DNA of 62,000 bases from Gnetum montanum (taxonomy: Eukaryota > Streptophyta > Gnetopsida > Gnetales > Gnetaceae), in contig MNCI01009293.1 in assembly GCA_015680685.1 (NCBI GenBank), positions 159,026 to 221,025 of the forward strand, read 5' to 3'. Below are positions 9,661-20,165 of the stretch, one piece after another. Numbering within the stretch: the first letter of the stretch is position 1; each line of letters starts with the position of its first letter. The position numbers and the translations under genes were made by a program. Below the pieces are notes generated by a model. That model did no database searches and had not been told where the DNA came from. It saw only the letters and a list, made by a program, of their open reading frames with translations.

Positions 9661-11242
9661 CAACTATCACCTTAATGGATGGACAACCATGCTCTATTTT
9701 TTGGATGTCCTCTGTTCAACATAGTTGTGGGGGAGATGGCCATCTATGCTAACCATCCACATGGCTCTTTAGTCTTGTACTTTTTGTTTTACACATTTTT
9801 GTTTTACACTTTGTTGATTTTTGCCATTTTCTTTAGTTTTTTGTTCTATTGATTTTCTCAATTTTTGCTTTACAACATTATTAGTATGTTTTACCTTTCT
9901 TCATTATGTTTATACTTTTTTATATTTTACTTTGTTTCATTTTTTTAGGTATGAATTCTCATTATTTGTGCTAATAAAAGTGCTTTATTACCATAGGACA
10001 GAGTGCCACTGTTGTTGTTTACTAAGGATGGATTGTGCTTCATGTTGTGATTGTTAATGTTTGGTTTCTATTTTTGAATTCTAATGTCTGATGATGATGA
10101 CATGGTTTATTTTTCATGGAATAGGTAGTGAGTCCATGACATCTGCCCATCCAACAAACTCTATGGTGTTCCTTGTTCTAGGATTTTGAGGTCCCTTCCA
10201 TTAAAAGAAAACTTTTAATCAATTGGTGACCTTGGTAGTTCCAAAATTGGGAAGGATTCAAAGGTTTTTAGGGGGTGTGACTTCAAGGAGACTCAATACC
10301 CCTTGTGCTCTTCTACTTACTTGAGTGCTTGGGTGTTTTCCATGAACTTCTTACTATTCCATTCCAACCACTAATAGGAAGTTAAAGAAAGTCTTTACAT
10401 GGTGTGGTTCCCATCGAAACATCCAAAAAAATGATGGGAATTCAAAGCACACCCATTCGATAGATAAATAGGCTACAAGCACTAGTTATGGGCCTAGAAA
10501 GATGTGTTACCCATGCCTAAATGTCTCCTCTAACTAAGGGTCTCTCTCTCTCTCACTTCCTACTTCTTTTTTCTTCTCTTTATGGAATTGTAGTTGTTTT
10601 GTGGGAACACTCTTGTGTCTTGAGTGGATCAATTGGTCTTGGAGTGACAATGCAAAGTCATTGATAGAGGTTAGTTTTGGTTTGGACTAAGGATGGATCT
10701 TCTTAAGTCATTTTAAACACATATTCCACAAGGGACAACTTATGACCTTAATTTAGGATTCCATTCCACCTTCTCAATCATCCATCAATTCTGCCATAAC
10801 TCACCTCACTACCAATTTCTATGTTATGTTTGATGTCTTAGTCTAATGTGTTGAAATTCTTGAATCGATTCTTTTTGGTTGGTCATTAATTTTCCATGAC
10901 CATTAATCAACTATGGGGCTCATGGGCTCCCTATTTGCGGTTATGCAAGGGTAATAAAGGCATGTGCTTGCTATGGGGAGGAATCACTTTCATATCTCTT
11001 GGTTTGGTTAGTTAAGTCCTTGACCTTCAACATTGCTACAATCCTATCTTTCACATATTCCATTATGCAAACCACTCTATGCTTCTTGAACCCTCTTTCT
11101 CCAATTTTCTTAATTTTCTTAATTTTTGGGACTTCAACATCCTCATCTTGGATGTTCATCATTTTCATGGTTGTTTAGGTTTCCATTTGATCCTAATTTT
11201 GTTCAAAATATCCTTGTAATTTTCAAGTTTTTTCTTGGTCAA
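9661..11242 (+). other. Element B post-pol region, noncoding
   Basis: Starts with a second PPT-like tract GTTGTGGGGGAGAT (9724-9737), also found at the same place in A (20216). A T-rich tract (9778-9960) follows, then blocks shared with A, F and G, such as AAAGATGTGTTACCCATGCC (10499). A CT microsatellite lies near 10540-10555. Small ORFs here have no support. This may be untranslated sequence between pol and ORF3. Confidence 0.65.
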
Positions 11243-11340
11243 TGATGGTCAATAGCTGCATCAACAAGGCCCCGTCGATGTAGTAAACCATGTTGAGTAG
11301 GCCTCGTCGATGCAATGCAAAAATAGTATAAATACCATCG
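11243..11340 (+). promoter_or_regulatory. Internal LTR-like promoter segment of B
   Basis: Starts TGATGG and holds GCATCAAC plus two copies of an AGGCCCCGTCGATGTAGT-type repeat (11267, 11300), then TATAAATA (11327-11334). The 3' LTR of the same element has TGATG, GCATCAAC, TAGGCCCCATTGACATAGT and TATAAATA in the same order. The interpretation as a promoter for ORF3 is inference. Confidence 0.5.
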
Positions 11341-11479
11341 AGCACTTTGGATTTTTCACATTTTGTCCATAACGTCCAAGGAGTTTTTGTGCTTTTTAGA
11401 GCCTAAAACCTTCCCAAGCCCATAACTCTTGCACTGTTTATCTAAATCACCCCATTCTTTGATACTGTAGTTACTGGAG

Positions 11480-11778
11480 GTAAGCTCTTAGTCATGGGGT
11501 TAGCAAACCTCAAGGTTTTGATGATCACTTTTTGAAACTTTTCCTAACTCCCCCGAAGGGATAAGATATAAAATGTTATTAATTGATTAATTTTTGAGAA
11601 TTTAACCCTTAGAACAACTTTAGTAAACCAATGTTTAACTTAAAAATCAAAAATTAAATACTTAATCCATTAATCCATAATCATACCTTAGCCATAAGTA
11701 ACCTTCCTATGAGAAAATGTATTCTAATCATTCTAAGTTACATAATATTTACTACTCTATTATTATGTGTGATTACAA
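11480..11778 (+). other. Candidate 5'-UTR intron before B ORF3
   Basis: The donor reads GGAG|GTAAGC (GT at 11480-11481). The acceptor position just before the ATG reads ACAA where F and G have CAG or TAG, consistent with AG to AA decay. Length is about 299 nt, against about 268 in F and 255 in G. Confidence 0.4.
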
Positions 11779-12948
11779 ATGACACTTAGACCAAAGAGAC
11801 TACAGGAGGAAGGACCATCATAATCATAGGAAAAACAACCTAGAGGAGGAAGAGGCCAACAAGAACATTTCCAAGAATAGGCTAAGGCAACCCATGCAAT
11901 AGGAGCTCTTAGAGATGAGGTTGAGGTAGAATGTATCTGATAGACGCTTGAAAAAGAGGCTACATTTGAACACTCGTAGTGAGGCGAGGCACCAAACCCT
12001 ATACCCAAACTATAGGTCGCACTCACATAATTCTACCTCAACATAATTGAGAATTATGAAATTCAATGCTTAATTGTCCAAGAGCTAAAATTCAGTTTGT
12101 TCCTTGAAAGGGCTCTAGAATATGTTAGAACTTAACTACAAGCCTCTCCCATATAGCCAATCATCACTTCCAATTGAAAGTGGTACATGGGAGAAACATA
12201 TCTCTTCTAGAATAATAGGAGAGCAAGAGCTATTGTGAGAATCAAGGATATCCAAGTGTTCTACTTAGTAGAAGCCATTGTGTAGGCCCTTGGGTTGCTT
12301 GATGGAGGAACATAGTTGGTAGAGCTATCCACATAAGTTGATCTTGGAGTAAAGAATGAATGTACTCAATGGTGTTATGGGGTTGACCATAAGGAGTTTG
12401 GTGTGCTCACATTGGCAAAATGAGTCTATTTTAAGATAGTGGCCTACCACCTCAATCCAATGATGAGACCTAGTAAGGTGATAGCCTTGTCTACCCAAGC
12501 ATGTGCTACTCTAAGTGAAAAATTTCTAACAAACCTTCAACAACTAATCTATCTAGAGATAGAGAAGTGCTTCAAGGATAATGAATGTGGAAGGAAAACC
12601 CTATCCTTTCCCTACTTAATTAGAAAATTATGCAAAAGGGTAGAGATAATTTGCTATGCAAATGATACACTAAAGCTTGCTCCTAATGCTTCATGGGCTA
12701 AGATGATGAAGGATAAGATGCTTGCCACATCCATAGAAGAGGCACAGTAATGACCACCTCCACCACCTATCCATAAGCAACCATTAGAGGCTAGCATTGT
12801 GATTGAGTGCATGTGGAAAATCCAAGAGTAGCTCTTGCAACAACAAGAGTAGCAGGTAGGAACTAGTGGTGGAGATCCATCAGCATACAAACTAGCCATG
12901 AGTCACCTCAAAGAAGTGGCTTGTATAATTAGCTAGATGGAGGGAGGT
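11779..12948 (+). pseudogene. ORF3 of element B, N-terminal part
   Basis: ATG at 11779 opens a frame reading MTLRPKR (G: MAPKRG; F: MAPRPK). Many stops fall at former Gln or Trp codons. The best-preserved part (12439-12747) contains AYHLNPMMRP, LTNLQQLIYLEI and LSFPYLIRKLCKR near 12600. It aligns with G at 56405-56635. The pattern resembles the domain named 'putative plant transposon protein' in protein databases, known downstream of Athila-type pol. That assignment is from memory and needs a profile search. A Gln-rich linker follows (12830-12855). Element A interrupts the frame after 12948; it continues at 22960. Confidence 0.75.
12944..12948. repeat. Target site duplication of A, left (GAGGT)
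   Basis: GAGGT directly precedes the TGATG LTR start. The identical pentamer is at 22955-22959. Confidence 0.92.
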
Positions 12949-13775
12949 TGATGAGCTGTGATATCGGGTCCATGATATCAGAGCCTACTAAGAAATATCA
13001 GACATTTGATGTTGGAACTTGTCTTTTCACCTATAAATAAGGGGTAGGCACACTTGGTTTGGCAATAGGTTAATTTATTCTGTTAGTCCCTTACCCAAGC
13101 TCTTTCACTTTTTCCTTTTTAGAGTTAGAATTATTTCTGAGTGTCCACACTAGGAGTCATAAAGCAAATGAATCTTTATTTGAGCATATGTACCTAAGCA
13201 CACCTTGTTGTCGAAAATAAAGAAAAAATTTGTGATAATCCATGTATCATTTAGAATAGATTATCTCTTACCCTTCATGTTATTTATAGTTATTTAATTC
13301 TTTATGTAGTTAATTAATATTTTCTCTCTTACTTTGTTAATTCTCCCAAGTAAGCACACTTAATACGACCACTTTGAGCACGCATGGAACACTTGGTAAC
13401 CCAATAATGATTAGCGTTTGGTAATCCTAGTAGTACTACACTAGTTCAAGATGTGTATAGCAAGTGGGAACAAATGCTAGTGTTAGGACTAGTTAGAGCA
13501 TAGTTGATTAGTTAAATTGAATTAGTCACTTAATTATTTCACTTCTTCCTTTTTAACATTAGGACATAAAAAATAAATATATATAAAAATCATATACCTC
13601 ACGTTTACTTAACCATACAATTATGCTATACAAGTAAGCTTGGGAAGACAATGATTAACTAACCCATCCTTGTTTTGTAAAGGTGCATAAGCACCTAGTC
13701 CTTGGAATTTGATTGGATCATGCATGGACACTTGTATTCATATGGTTGAGGATAGACATACCTCATCACTCATCA
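12949..13775 (+). mobile_element. 5' LTR of element A
   Basis: Starts TGATGAGCTGTGATATC and ends CATCA. U3 has several GATATC/AATATC motifs. The TATA box is TATAAATA at 13032-13039. Confidence 0.92.
13032..13039 (+). promoter_or_regulatory. TATA box, A 5' LTR
   Basis: CTATAAATAAGGGG. In the 3' LTR the same box has decayed to CTAGAAATAAAA (about 22216). Confidence 0.65.
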
Positions 13776-13776
13776 T

Positions 13777-13793
13777 TGGCACCATTGTTGGGG
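13777..13793 (+). promoter_or_regulatory. Primer-binding site of A
   Basis: TGGCACCATTGTTGGGG begins two bases (13776 plus the LTR terminal A) after the LTR. It equals TGGCGCCGTTGCCGGGG, the usual Athila primer site (commonly attributed to tRNA-Asp), after C-to-T and G-to-A changes at three positions. Confidence 0.85.
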
Positions 13794-13921
13794 ACTTTGT
13801 TGTTTGTATGCTAAATAGAGCTTAGGAAATCTTCCCATCATTGAAATGAACCCTTAGGGTTGGTTATTTTAAAATTATTAGAAAAGAGAAGAGAAAAGCA
13901 TCACACACTGAAGAATTAATC

Positions 13922-16380
13922 ATGTCTCCTTCTTCTTATGAGAGTGTTTCATTACCTAGATTTAACACAACGAATAATTAAAGGCATAGTACACATGATG
14001 ACCCACCAGTGCCCCAATAGTTTCATGTGGTAGACGTTCATCTTGATGAGTATATACCAAACTTTACTTTTATCCTCCACTAGGATGAACAACTATGTTG
14101 TCATGATTTAGAAGGTAACATCGTGTTACCTCCTGATCGTTTAGTCCCAAACATGCTTCTTCATGCTCTCACATGAATTGGTATGCAGCACTTACAACCA
14201 GAGTACATTATGCATGAACACGACTCAAGAGAGTATTGACCCACGGAGGCACAATGTGAAAGGGACTTACAATAGGAGAGACATCATAAATCTATGAAGG
14301 GGAAGTGGTTTTTGGTTGTCCCATATGTCATAGGTGAAAATGAGGGTGGTGAACCTGCCTCAGGAGGTCTTCCACATAATGATGTTCCTCCCATTGACTT
14401 CAGTCAAGGGGTTGTGTATCAGAATCTTCACTCAACTATCCATAACCTAGATTCTGGTACGAATGAACACAAAGGATCTAAAAAAGGAACACAAACATAA
14501 GATAAAGATGGAGATTCTAATCATAACTGCAATCAAGGCTACGACCACCAAAGAGAGGTAAGTAGGCATCATCGTGATGGCGGTCTTCCTCCCTCTTCAT
14601 CTTAATCAACTCCTTCCCCCTCTCCTTCAGGATCAAAACATAGTTCTAGAGGGAAAGACCTTGAGGATATTGGTAGGTGAAACAAGAATAATAGACAAAA
14701 TAACCAAGAAAGGGGAAGAGGGCATTTTGGAGAAACACACTACAAAAGGAGGGAGAATAGGAAATAACATAGGCATCATAGACATCATAGAGAATACAAT
14801 CACGATGAATTCCTACTCACTACCCAAAGTATGCTAGAAATAACTAAGGCTATTAGAATCCTAACAAGGCATCAAAAAATAGAAGAATAAAAAGATTGGA
14901 CATGAACAATATCCCAAAATTTGAAGGGTGATACAACACTAAACCTCAAAATCATTTGCAAGCATTTCATGATGCATGTGCCTTGAAAACCATAGAAAAA
15001 GACTAGCAAAAGCTCAAGTTATTTCCATGGACACTGATCAAGGAAGTGGAAAGCTGGCACTAGTCCTTAAAACCAAAGTCCATTTGCTGATGAAGTACCA
15101 TGTTAGAACTATTCAATGATAAGTATCAAATATACTCTCAAGTATCCAACTAGCAAAAGTAAATCCAAGGTTGAAAACAAGGAGGACATGAACCCTTCGA
15201 TGCTTCCATGGACTGATATTATGCATTATTACTTCATTGCCTAGGACATGGTTACTAAAAAAGGGAACAACTACGCCATCTCGTAGATGGGCTTAGGCAT
15301 GAAATGCGATGAACCCTTGGGACTTATGCCCAAGGAAGGCTATCTGAGCTTAGGGTCCATCAAGTACAAAGATTGTTGGAGCAAGTTGCTAAAGAGGAAG
15401 GTGAGTTAAGGAAAAGAGAGAGTGTAGAAGAATATAACAGAGATCCTTCCCTCTGAAACAAGGAAGTTAGATTTTGTAAGGATGAAGAAGATTCATCACT
15501 CAAAGAGATGGTGAATAAGAAAACTTTGCCCATTCAGAAATTTGCATCAAAAGTATCAGAAAAGGTAGATGAAATGTGGGACTCCCTAGATAATAAATTT
15601 TAAACCATTATTAAAATAGTAAAGGAGTCTAGGGAACAAAGTAGTGATGGAGAAAGGGAAAAAAAGAGAAGCTAAATATGCATCTAACAAAGGTAAGGGT
15701 AAAGTGATCATCATCGAAGAGGCTGTGGATTCAGATACAAACAATGATGGTGGATATGAGATATGCCAATATGAACATCCTAAGGGATGTTGCATTGTAA
15801 TCTCACATCTACAAGAATTTGAGGTGTATGCACTCAACCCACATTTAAACAGAAGGAAAACACCCCAAAGGTTACCTTATCTTCAAGGTAACCCAAGGNT
15901 AGGTGTATGCACTCAACCCACATTTAAACAGAAGGAAAACACCCCAAAGGTTACCTTATCCTCAAGGTAACCCAAGGCAGTTTCACCAACCCTTGACATA
16001 TTATCCAAGTGGAACTCCACCACAACCAAATGAGTAGTATCAACAATGTAAACAACTAAAATCATGGGAAATTCCACCACCATGTCAATAGTACCCTTAT
16101 CATCAACTTGAATCATATGGATACTACGTGCAGTAGCTGATCTCTCCAAGTGACTCTACTGGACACATCACTCCTTAGCCTCACTACCAAGCCCAAGAGT
16201 ACTATAGAACTCCTTCTCCTAGGGGTGATGTTTCATGAATGTACTATCCTTATCATCTAGTTGCATCTCTTCCACCCTTAGCTCCATTACCACCTACTCT
16301 AGCTATGCAGGGTGAGCTCCCTACCTAGTTGCAGTAACGTAATGCTACAAGGGCTATTAATCCTCAATTTACTATTGGTT
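13922..16380 (+). pseudogene. gag: Element A gag (decayed)
   Basis: ATG at 13922 starts MSPSSYESVSLPRF; F gag starts MSSSHRAKF at the equivalent place. The N-terminal part (14294-14500) is the longest open stretch. An Arg/His/Asp-rich segment follows near 14690-14815. The capsid-like domain starts at 14902 (MNNIPKFEG) and includes LIKEVESWH near 15040 and TMLELFNDKYQIYSQVSN near 15099, shared with H (27857-28114). The C-terminal CQYEHPKGCC at about 15764 recurs in H and G. Frames change near 14890 and 15640, and stops are frequent. It contains the 77-bp duplication with an N (15822-15977). Confidence 0.85.
15822..15977 (+). repeat. 77-bp near-identical tandem copy flanking an N
   Basis: AGGTGTATGCACTCAACCCA...ACCCAAGG occurs at 15822-15898 and 15901-15977 with one difference, separated by N (15899) and T. 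The near identity, in an element otherwise heavily diverged, suggests an assembly or gap-closing artefact rather than a biological repeat. Confidence 0.8.
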
Positions 16381-16559
16381 CAGACAACCACATAAAGAAG
16401 AGACATTTCTTTAGAACTAATAGTCCAACTAAGTCCTTATAACCACAAGCAACTAATCTTCCAAATGCCTCACCATCATTCAAATCTTTGAAACTCCCTT
16501 CAAACCAAAAATTATGCCCAACACATATGGTCATGTTGACCCATGTCGTCACCAATTGG

Positions 16560-17035
16560 ATTAAATTTGGCCCCCTTCCTAGAAACTTTTCTAATCCTAG
16601 AAGTCCTCTTATATATCTACAAATCATTGGGAATGAACCGTGAAAATCTCTTTTGGATTTAGGTTATGGTATCAACTTAATCTCTCAAGAAATGTATAAA
16701 GCCTGGAACCTACCTCCATTGAAAAAGAGTAACATACGTTTAGAGTTAGCTGACCAGTCCATCATTGTCCCATTAGGACTAGTGGAGGTCATCATCACCA
16801 CTATTTTTGGGTGATCGTATCTAGCTAACTTCCTAGTGATTCAAGTTAACAATGGAAAGGGGAACTTCCCAATCATAATGGGAAGAGCTTGGTTAAGCAC
16901 AATTGATATGCACCTAGAAATACATTATGTTTCTGTGGAAATATCAAAGGAAAACACATTTGGAAAGATCAAGAAGAAGAAAGTTCCATGCATCGCATAC
17001 AGTGAAATAGGGTGTAATTGTGTGCAAAAGTCCTA
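16560..17035 (+). pseudogene. pro: Element A aspartic protease region (decayed)
   Basis: SLLDLGYGINLIS near 16645 is the active-site region. The usual D-(S/T)-G is D-L-G here. Downstream VPLGLVEVIITT and FLVIQVNNGKGNFPIIMGRAWL (16836-16890) are the flap and C-terminal landmarks of Athila proteases. F, G and H have the same FPIIMGRAWL-type box. The frame stays open from 16836 to 17034. Confidence 0.85.
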
Positions 17036-17177
17036 GTTTGTACAATTTTTAACATTACTTGCATGCAACTAGTGTACACAAGTAACCAACATACAAAGAT
17101 TCCTGTATGCAGCAGCCACAAGATAGGAAGGCACCTAGTGGCTGACAACTGACCAAGAGAGCAATTCAACTATATGC

Positions 17178-18270
17178 ATGGAACCAACTGAGGGTTTGAC
17201 TTGCACTTACATTGATAGCATAGATACATTAGAGAAAGTCCATTACCAACTTCCACGTCTTGACATTGAAAGTATCAATTGGGGAAAGTTAGAAATCCTT
17301 GAAAACTTTAAGCAAGAGCCCCTTAAGTTAAAACTTTTGCCCATCAGTATGGAGTATACATTTCTTAAAAATGGAAAACTAGTAATTATTAATGCTAAGC
17401 TCACTCTTCAACAAAAAGAGAGACCGTTGGAAATGGTAAACAAATGGTCAAAAACCTTTGCTTGGTTATATCTTGAATTAACTAGAATAGACCCTAGGAT
17501 ATGCCAGCATAGAATTTACATTGACCCCTGCATGAAGCCTTGATGACAACCACAAAGGTGACTGAACCCAAAGCTTAAGCAAGTGGTTAAAGAAGAAATT
17601 GAACAACTTCTAAAAGTCAGGTTCATTTACCCCATTGCTGATAGTGAATGGGTTAGTTCCTTAGTCATTGTGCCGAAAAATGGAGGTAAATGGAGGATGT
17701 GTATAAACGTTAGGCTACTAAACATGGCAACATTCAAAGACCACTTTCCATTACCATTCATCGACCAAGTCTTAGACACCATTACAGGGCATTGCTACTA
17801 TAGTTTTTTGAATGGGTATAGTGGATATAACCAAATCCAAATAGCACCAGAAGACCAAGCCAAGATTATGTTTACAAGTTCCTAGGGGACATTCACATAT
17901 AGATAGATGTCATTTGGCTTCTGCAATGTCACTACAACATTTCAACATTTGGTTCTAATTATCTTTAAGTGGCAAATAGCAAATGATGTAAAGGTCTTCA
18001 TGGATGATTTCTCCACCTACAAAGCAAACTTTGAACAAGCACTAGACCGATTAGAGTAGGTACTAAAATGATGTGTTGAAACCAACTCAAGGATCAATTG
18101 GAAAAAAATCCATTTAATGGTCCAAGAAGGTGCCGTATTAGGGCATAATATTTCACAAATAGTGATAGAGGTAGACCCTGGAAAGATTAAAGTCATCTAA
18201 GGAATCCTACGCTGACTTGAAACTGTAAAAGACATCCGATCATTCCTTGGACACAGTGGATATTATAGAA
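17178..18270 (+). pseudogene. pol: Element A reverse transcriptase (decayed)
   Basis: Frame 0 throughout. The PR-RT linker reads NWGKLEILENFKQEPLKLK (near 17278). RT starts near 17583 with EEIEQLLKVRFIYPI, SLVIVPKNGGKWRMC near 17660, FPLPFIDQVLDTI near 17746, and YSFLNGYSGYNQIQIAPED near 17800. The catalytic box FMDDFSTY is at 17997. A few stops interrupt it. [FY]MDDFS is the Athila form of the RT box. Catalytic Asp residues are intact, but the frame is not. Confidence 0.9.
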
Positions 18271-18787
18271 GATTCATAAAAAAGATTTCAAAGGTTGCAA
18301 AACCATTGGTTGAACTAACGAAAAAGAACATACCCTTTGAATGGACTAGGGAATGTGAACTAGCTTTCCAATCCTTGAAGTAAAAGCTTGTAGAAACACT
18401 TATTCTACAAGCTCCTGATTGGTCTAGACCATTCCACATAATAACTAACGTGTCCAACTATGCTCTAAGAGCCGTACTTACATAGTTAGTGACCAAAAAT
18501 GACCCTTACATTCATTATGCAAGTTGAAGTATTGCTGGTGCACAACTCAACTACACCACAACAGAAAAGGAATTAACAATTGTGGTGTTTGCACTAAATA
18601 AGTTTAGGCACTATGTACTAGGCTATAAGGTATTTGTACACATAGAACATAGTGCAATTTGGTTCTTGCTGAATACACCAATGGTGAGCCCTCACATCAT
18701 ACAATGGCTCATAATCTTACAAGAGTTCGATCTTATAATGATAGATCGTAAAGGCATCGAGAATGTTGTTGCTGATCATTTATCCTG
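18271..18787 (+). pseudogene. pol: Element A RNase H (decayed)
   Basis: Same frame as RT: FLGHSGYYRRFIK near 18243, FEWTRECELAFQSLK near 18338, then TNVSNYALRAVL near 18442. The first catalytic Asp (TDAS in relatives) is Asn. TTEKELTIVVFALNKFRHYV near 18560 and IENVVADHLS near 18757 complete the domain. The last 200 bp are open. Confidence 0.87.
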
Positions 18788-20165
18788 ATTAAGATGGGAC
18801 AACAAAGAGGATGAATATCTTCTTTCTAATCACTTTCTTGATGAATTTCTCTTTGTAGGTGTAGTAAATAATCAATTAACCAAGGAAGACAAATTGGTAT
18901 AGTAGCATTCTTACCTATCTCCTTACACAAGAAACACCACAAGAGTTAGACATTAAAAAGAAACAACAATTTCTACATCGAGCCAAGTATTTTATGGAAA
19001 TCAATGGGAATTTTTATAAGGTATGCTCCAATGGTCTAGTTCAATTGTGTGTTCTTGATGTAGATCAATTATGAGTTCTCCAAGATGCTCATGAGGGTCC
19101 TTGTGGGGGTTATTATGTTAGGAGATGGACCACCATTAAAATTTTTCTTGCAAGATATTATTGGCCTACATTGTTCTAGGACACTCATCATTTCATCCAA
19201 TCTTGTGAATGTTTCGAACATGATGGCAGAATAACTGCTAGAATGGAGGATCCACAACAATGGATTTAACCTTTAGAACCCTTTGACATATGGGGAATTG
19301 ATTTTATGGAGCCTATTACACCAATGTCCAATGGAAAAGCCTGCATTGTTGTTGCTGTTAACTATTTCACAAAGTGGGTAGAAGAAGCTATTGTTATAGA
19401 CTATACATCATCTACCATTGCACAATTTGTTCAATAGCAAATCATAAATAGGTTTGATGTGCCTTGTGCACTTATTTCTGACAATGGTACACACTTTATA
19501 GGTGCGACTTTTTGAAAATTGATATAACACTTTGGAGTCAAGCATAAACTGACTACACCATATCATCCTCAAGCAAACGATCAAGCCAAAGTCACCAATA
19601 GGGAGATTACCAAAATATTAACATGAACCATTAGCAAATATAGGTGAGACTGGAGCACCAAACTAAATGATGCTCTTTGGGCATACTGCTCCACATGGAA
19701 ACTTCCTATAGGCTACTCTTCCTATGAGTTAGTGTACAGTAAACTTCTAATGCTTCCTATTCAAGCTAAGCTCTGTACACTATCTACAACATGTGATCTC
19801 AACCTTGACCTTAATTTAGCACAGAAAGAATGGTTTATGAACCTTACCTTGCTAGCTGAAAATCGATTAGCTGCCCTATCATCTAACAAACTACACAAGT
19901 CCTTTAACAAATAATGTCATGACTTGAGGATTAGGAAAGTTAAATATCAACTGGGAGATAAGGTTCTCTACTGGAATCCCACACATGTGCCACAACGAAC
20001 TAAATTTCAAATGTTATGGGAAGGACCTGATATTATTCATGAAACTTTTCCTTCAGGGGCCATGATGATTTACAAACCTTAGAGCCTAGATAAGAAATTG
20101 TTGGTCAACATCCAAAAAACCAAACCTTTCCATGAGCCTAGAATAGCCAATACCAATACTACCTC
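18788..20165 (+). pseudogene. pol: Element A integrase (decayed)
   Basis: The zinc finger is visible as HEGPCGGYY near 19090 and SCECFEHDG near 19200. The core has EPFDIWGIDFM near 19278, FTKWVEE near 19366, SDNGTHFIGATF near 19480 and YHPQANDQAKVTNREITK near 19560. The Glu of the DDE triad (usually GQAE or GQVE) is Lys. The C-terminal part is open at 19732-19911, followed by LGDKVLYWNPTHVPQRTKF near 19948. Stops are mostly at former Gln and Trp codons. Confidence 0.9.

Larger units (their letters stand above)
8817..12948 (+). mobile_element. Athila-like element B, left part
   Basis: Contains integrase, a post-pol noncoding region, an internal TATA segment and the first part of ORF3. It is interrupted on the left by C1 and on the right by A; the rest lies at 22960-25761. 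The two parts of B join across A with the GAGGT target duplication. Confidence 0.85.

Noticed and set aside
10540-10556. CT microsatellite in B
   Set aside because: Short and ordinary; no sign of function.
11763-12026. Minus-strand 87-codon ORF opposite ORF3 of B
   Set aside because: It is the complement of the recognised plus-strand ORF3, with no independent support.
13777-13793. tRNA gene at the primer sites
   Set aside because: Only 17-18 bases complementary to a tRNA 3' end are present; there is no cloverleaf.
16364-16627. Minus-strand 87-codon ORF in A
   Set aside because: Antisense to the gag-protease junction whose plus-strand reading is conserved in F.
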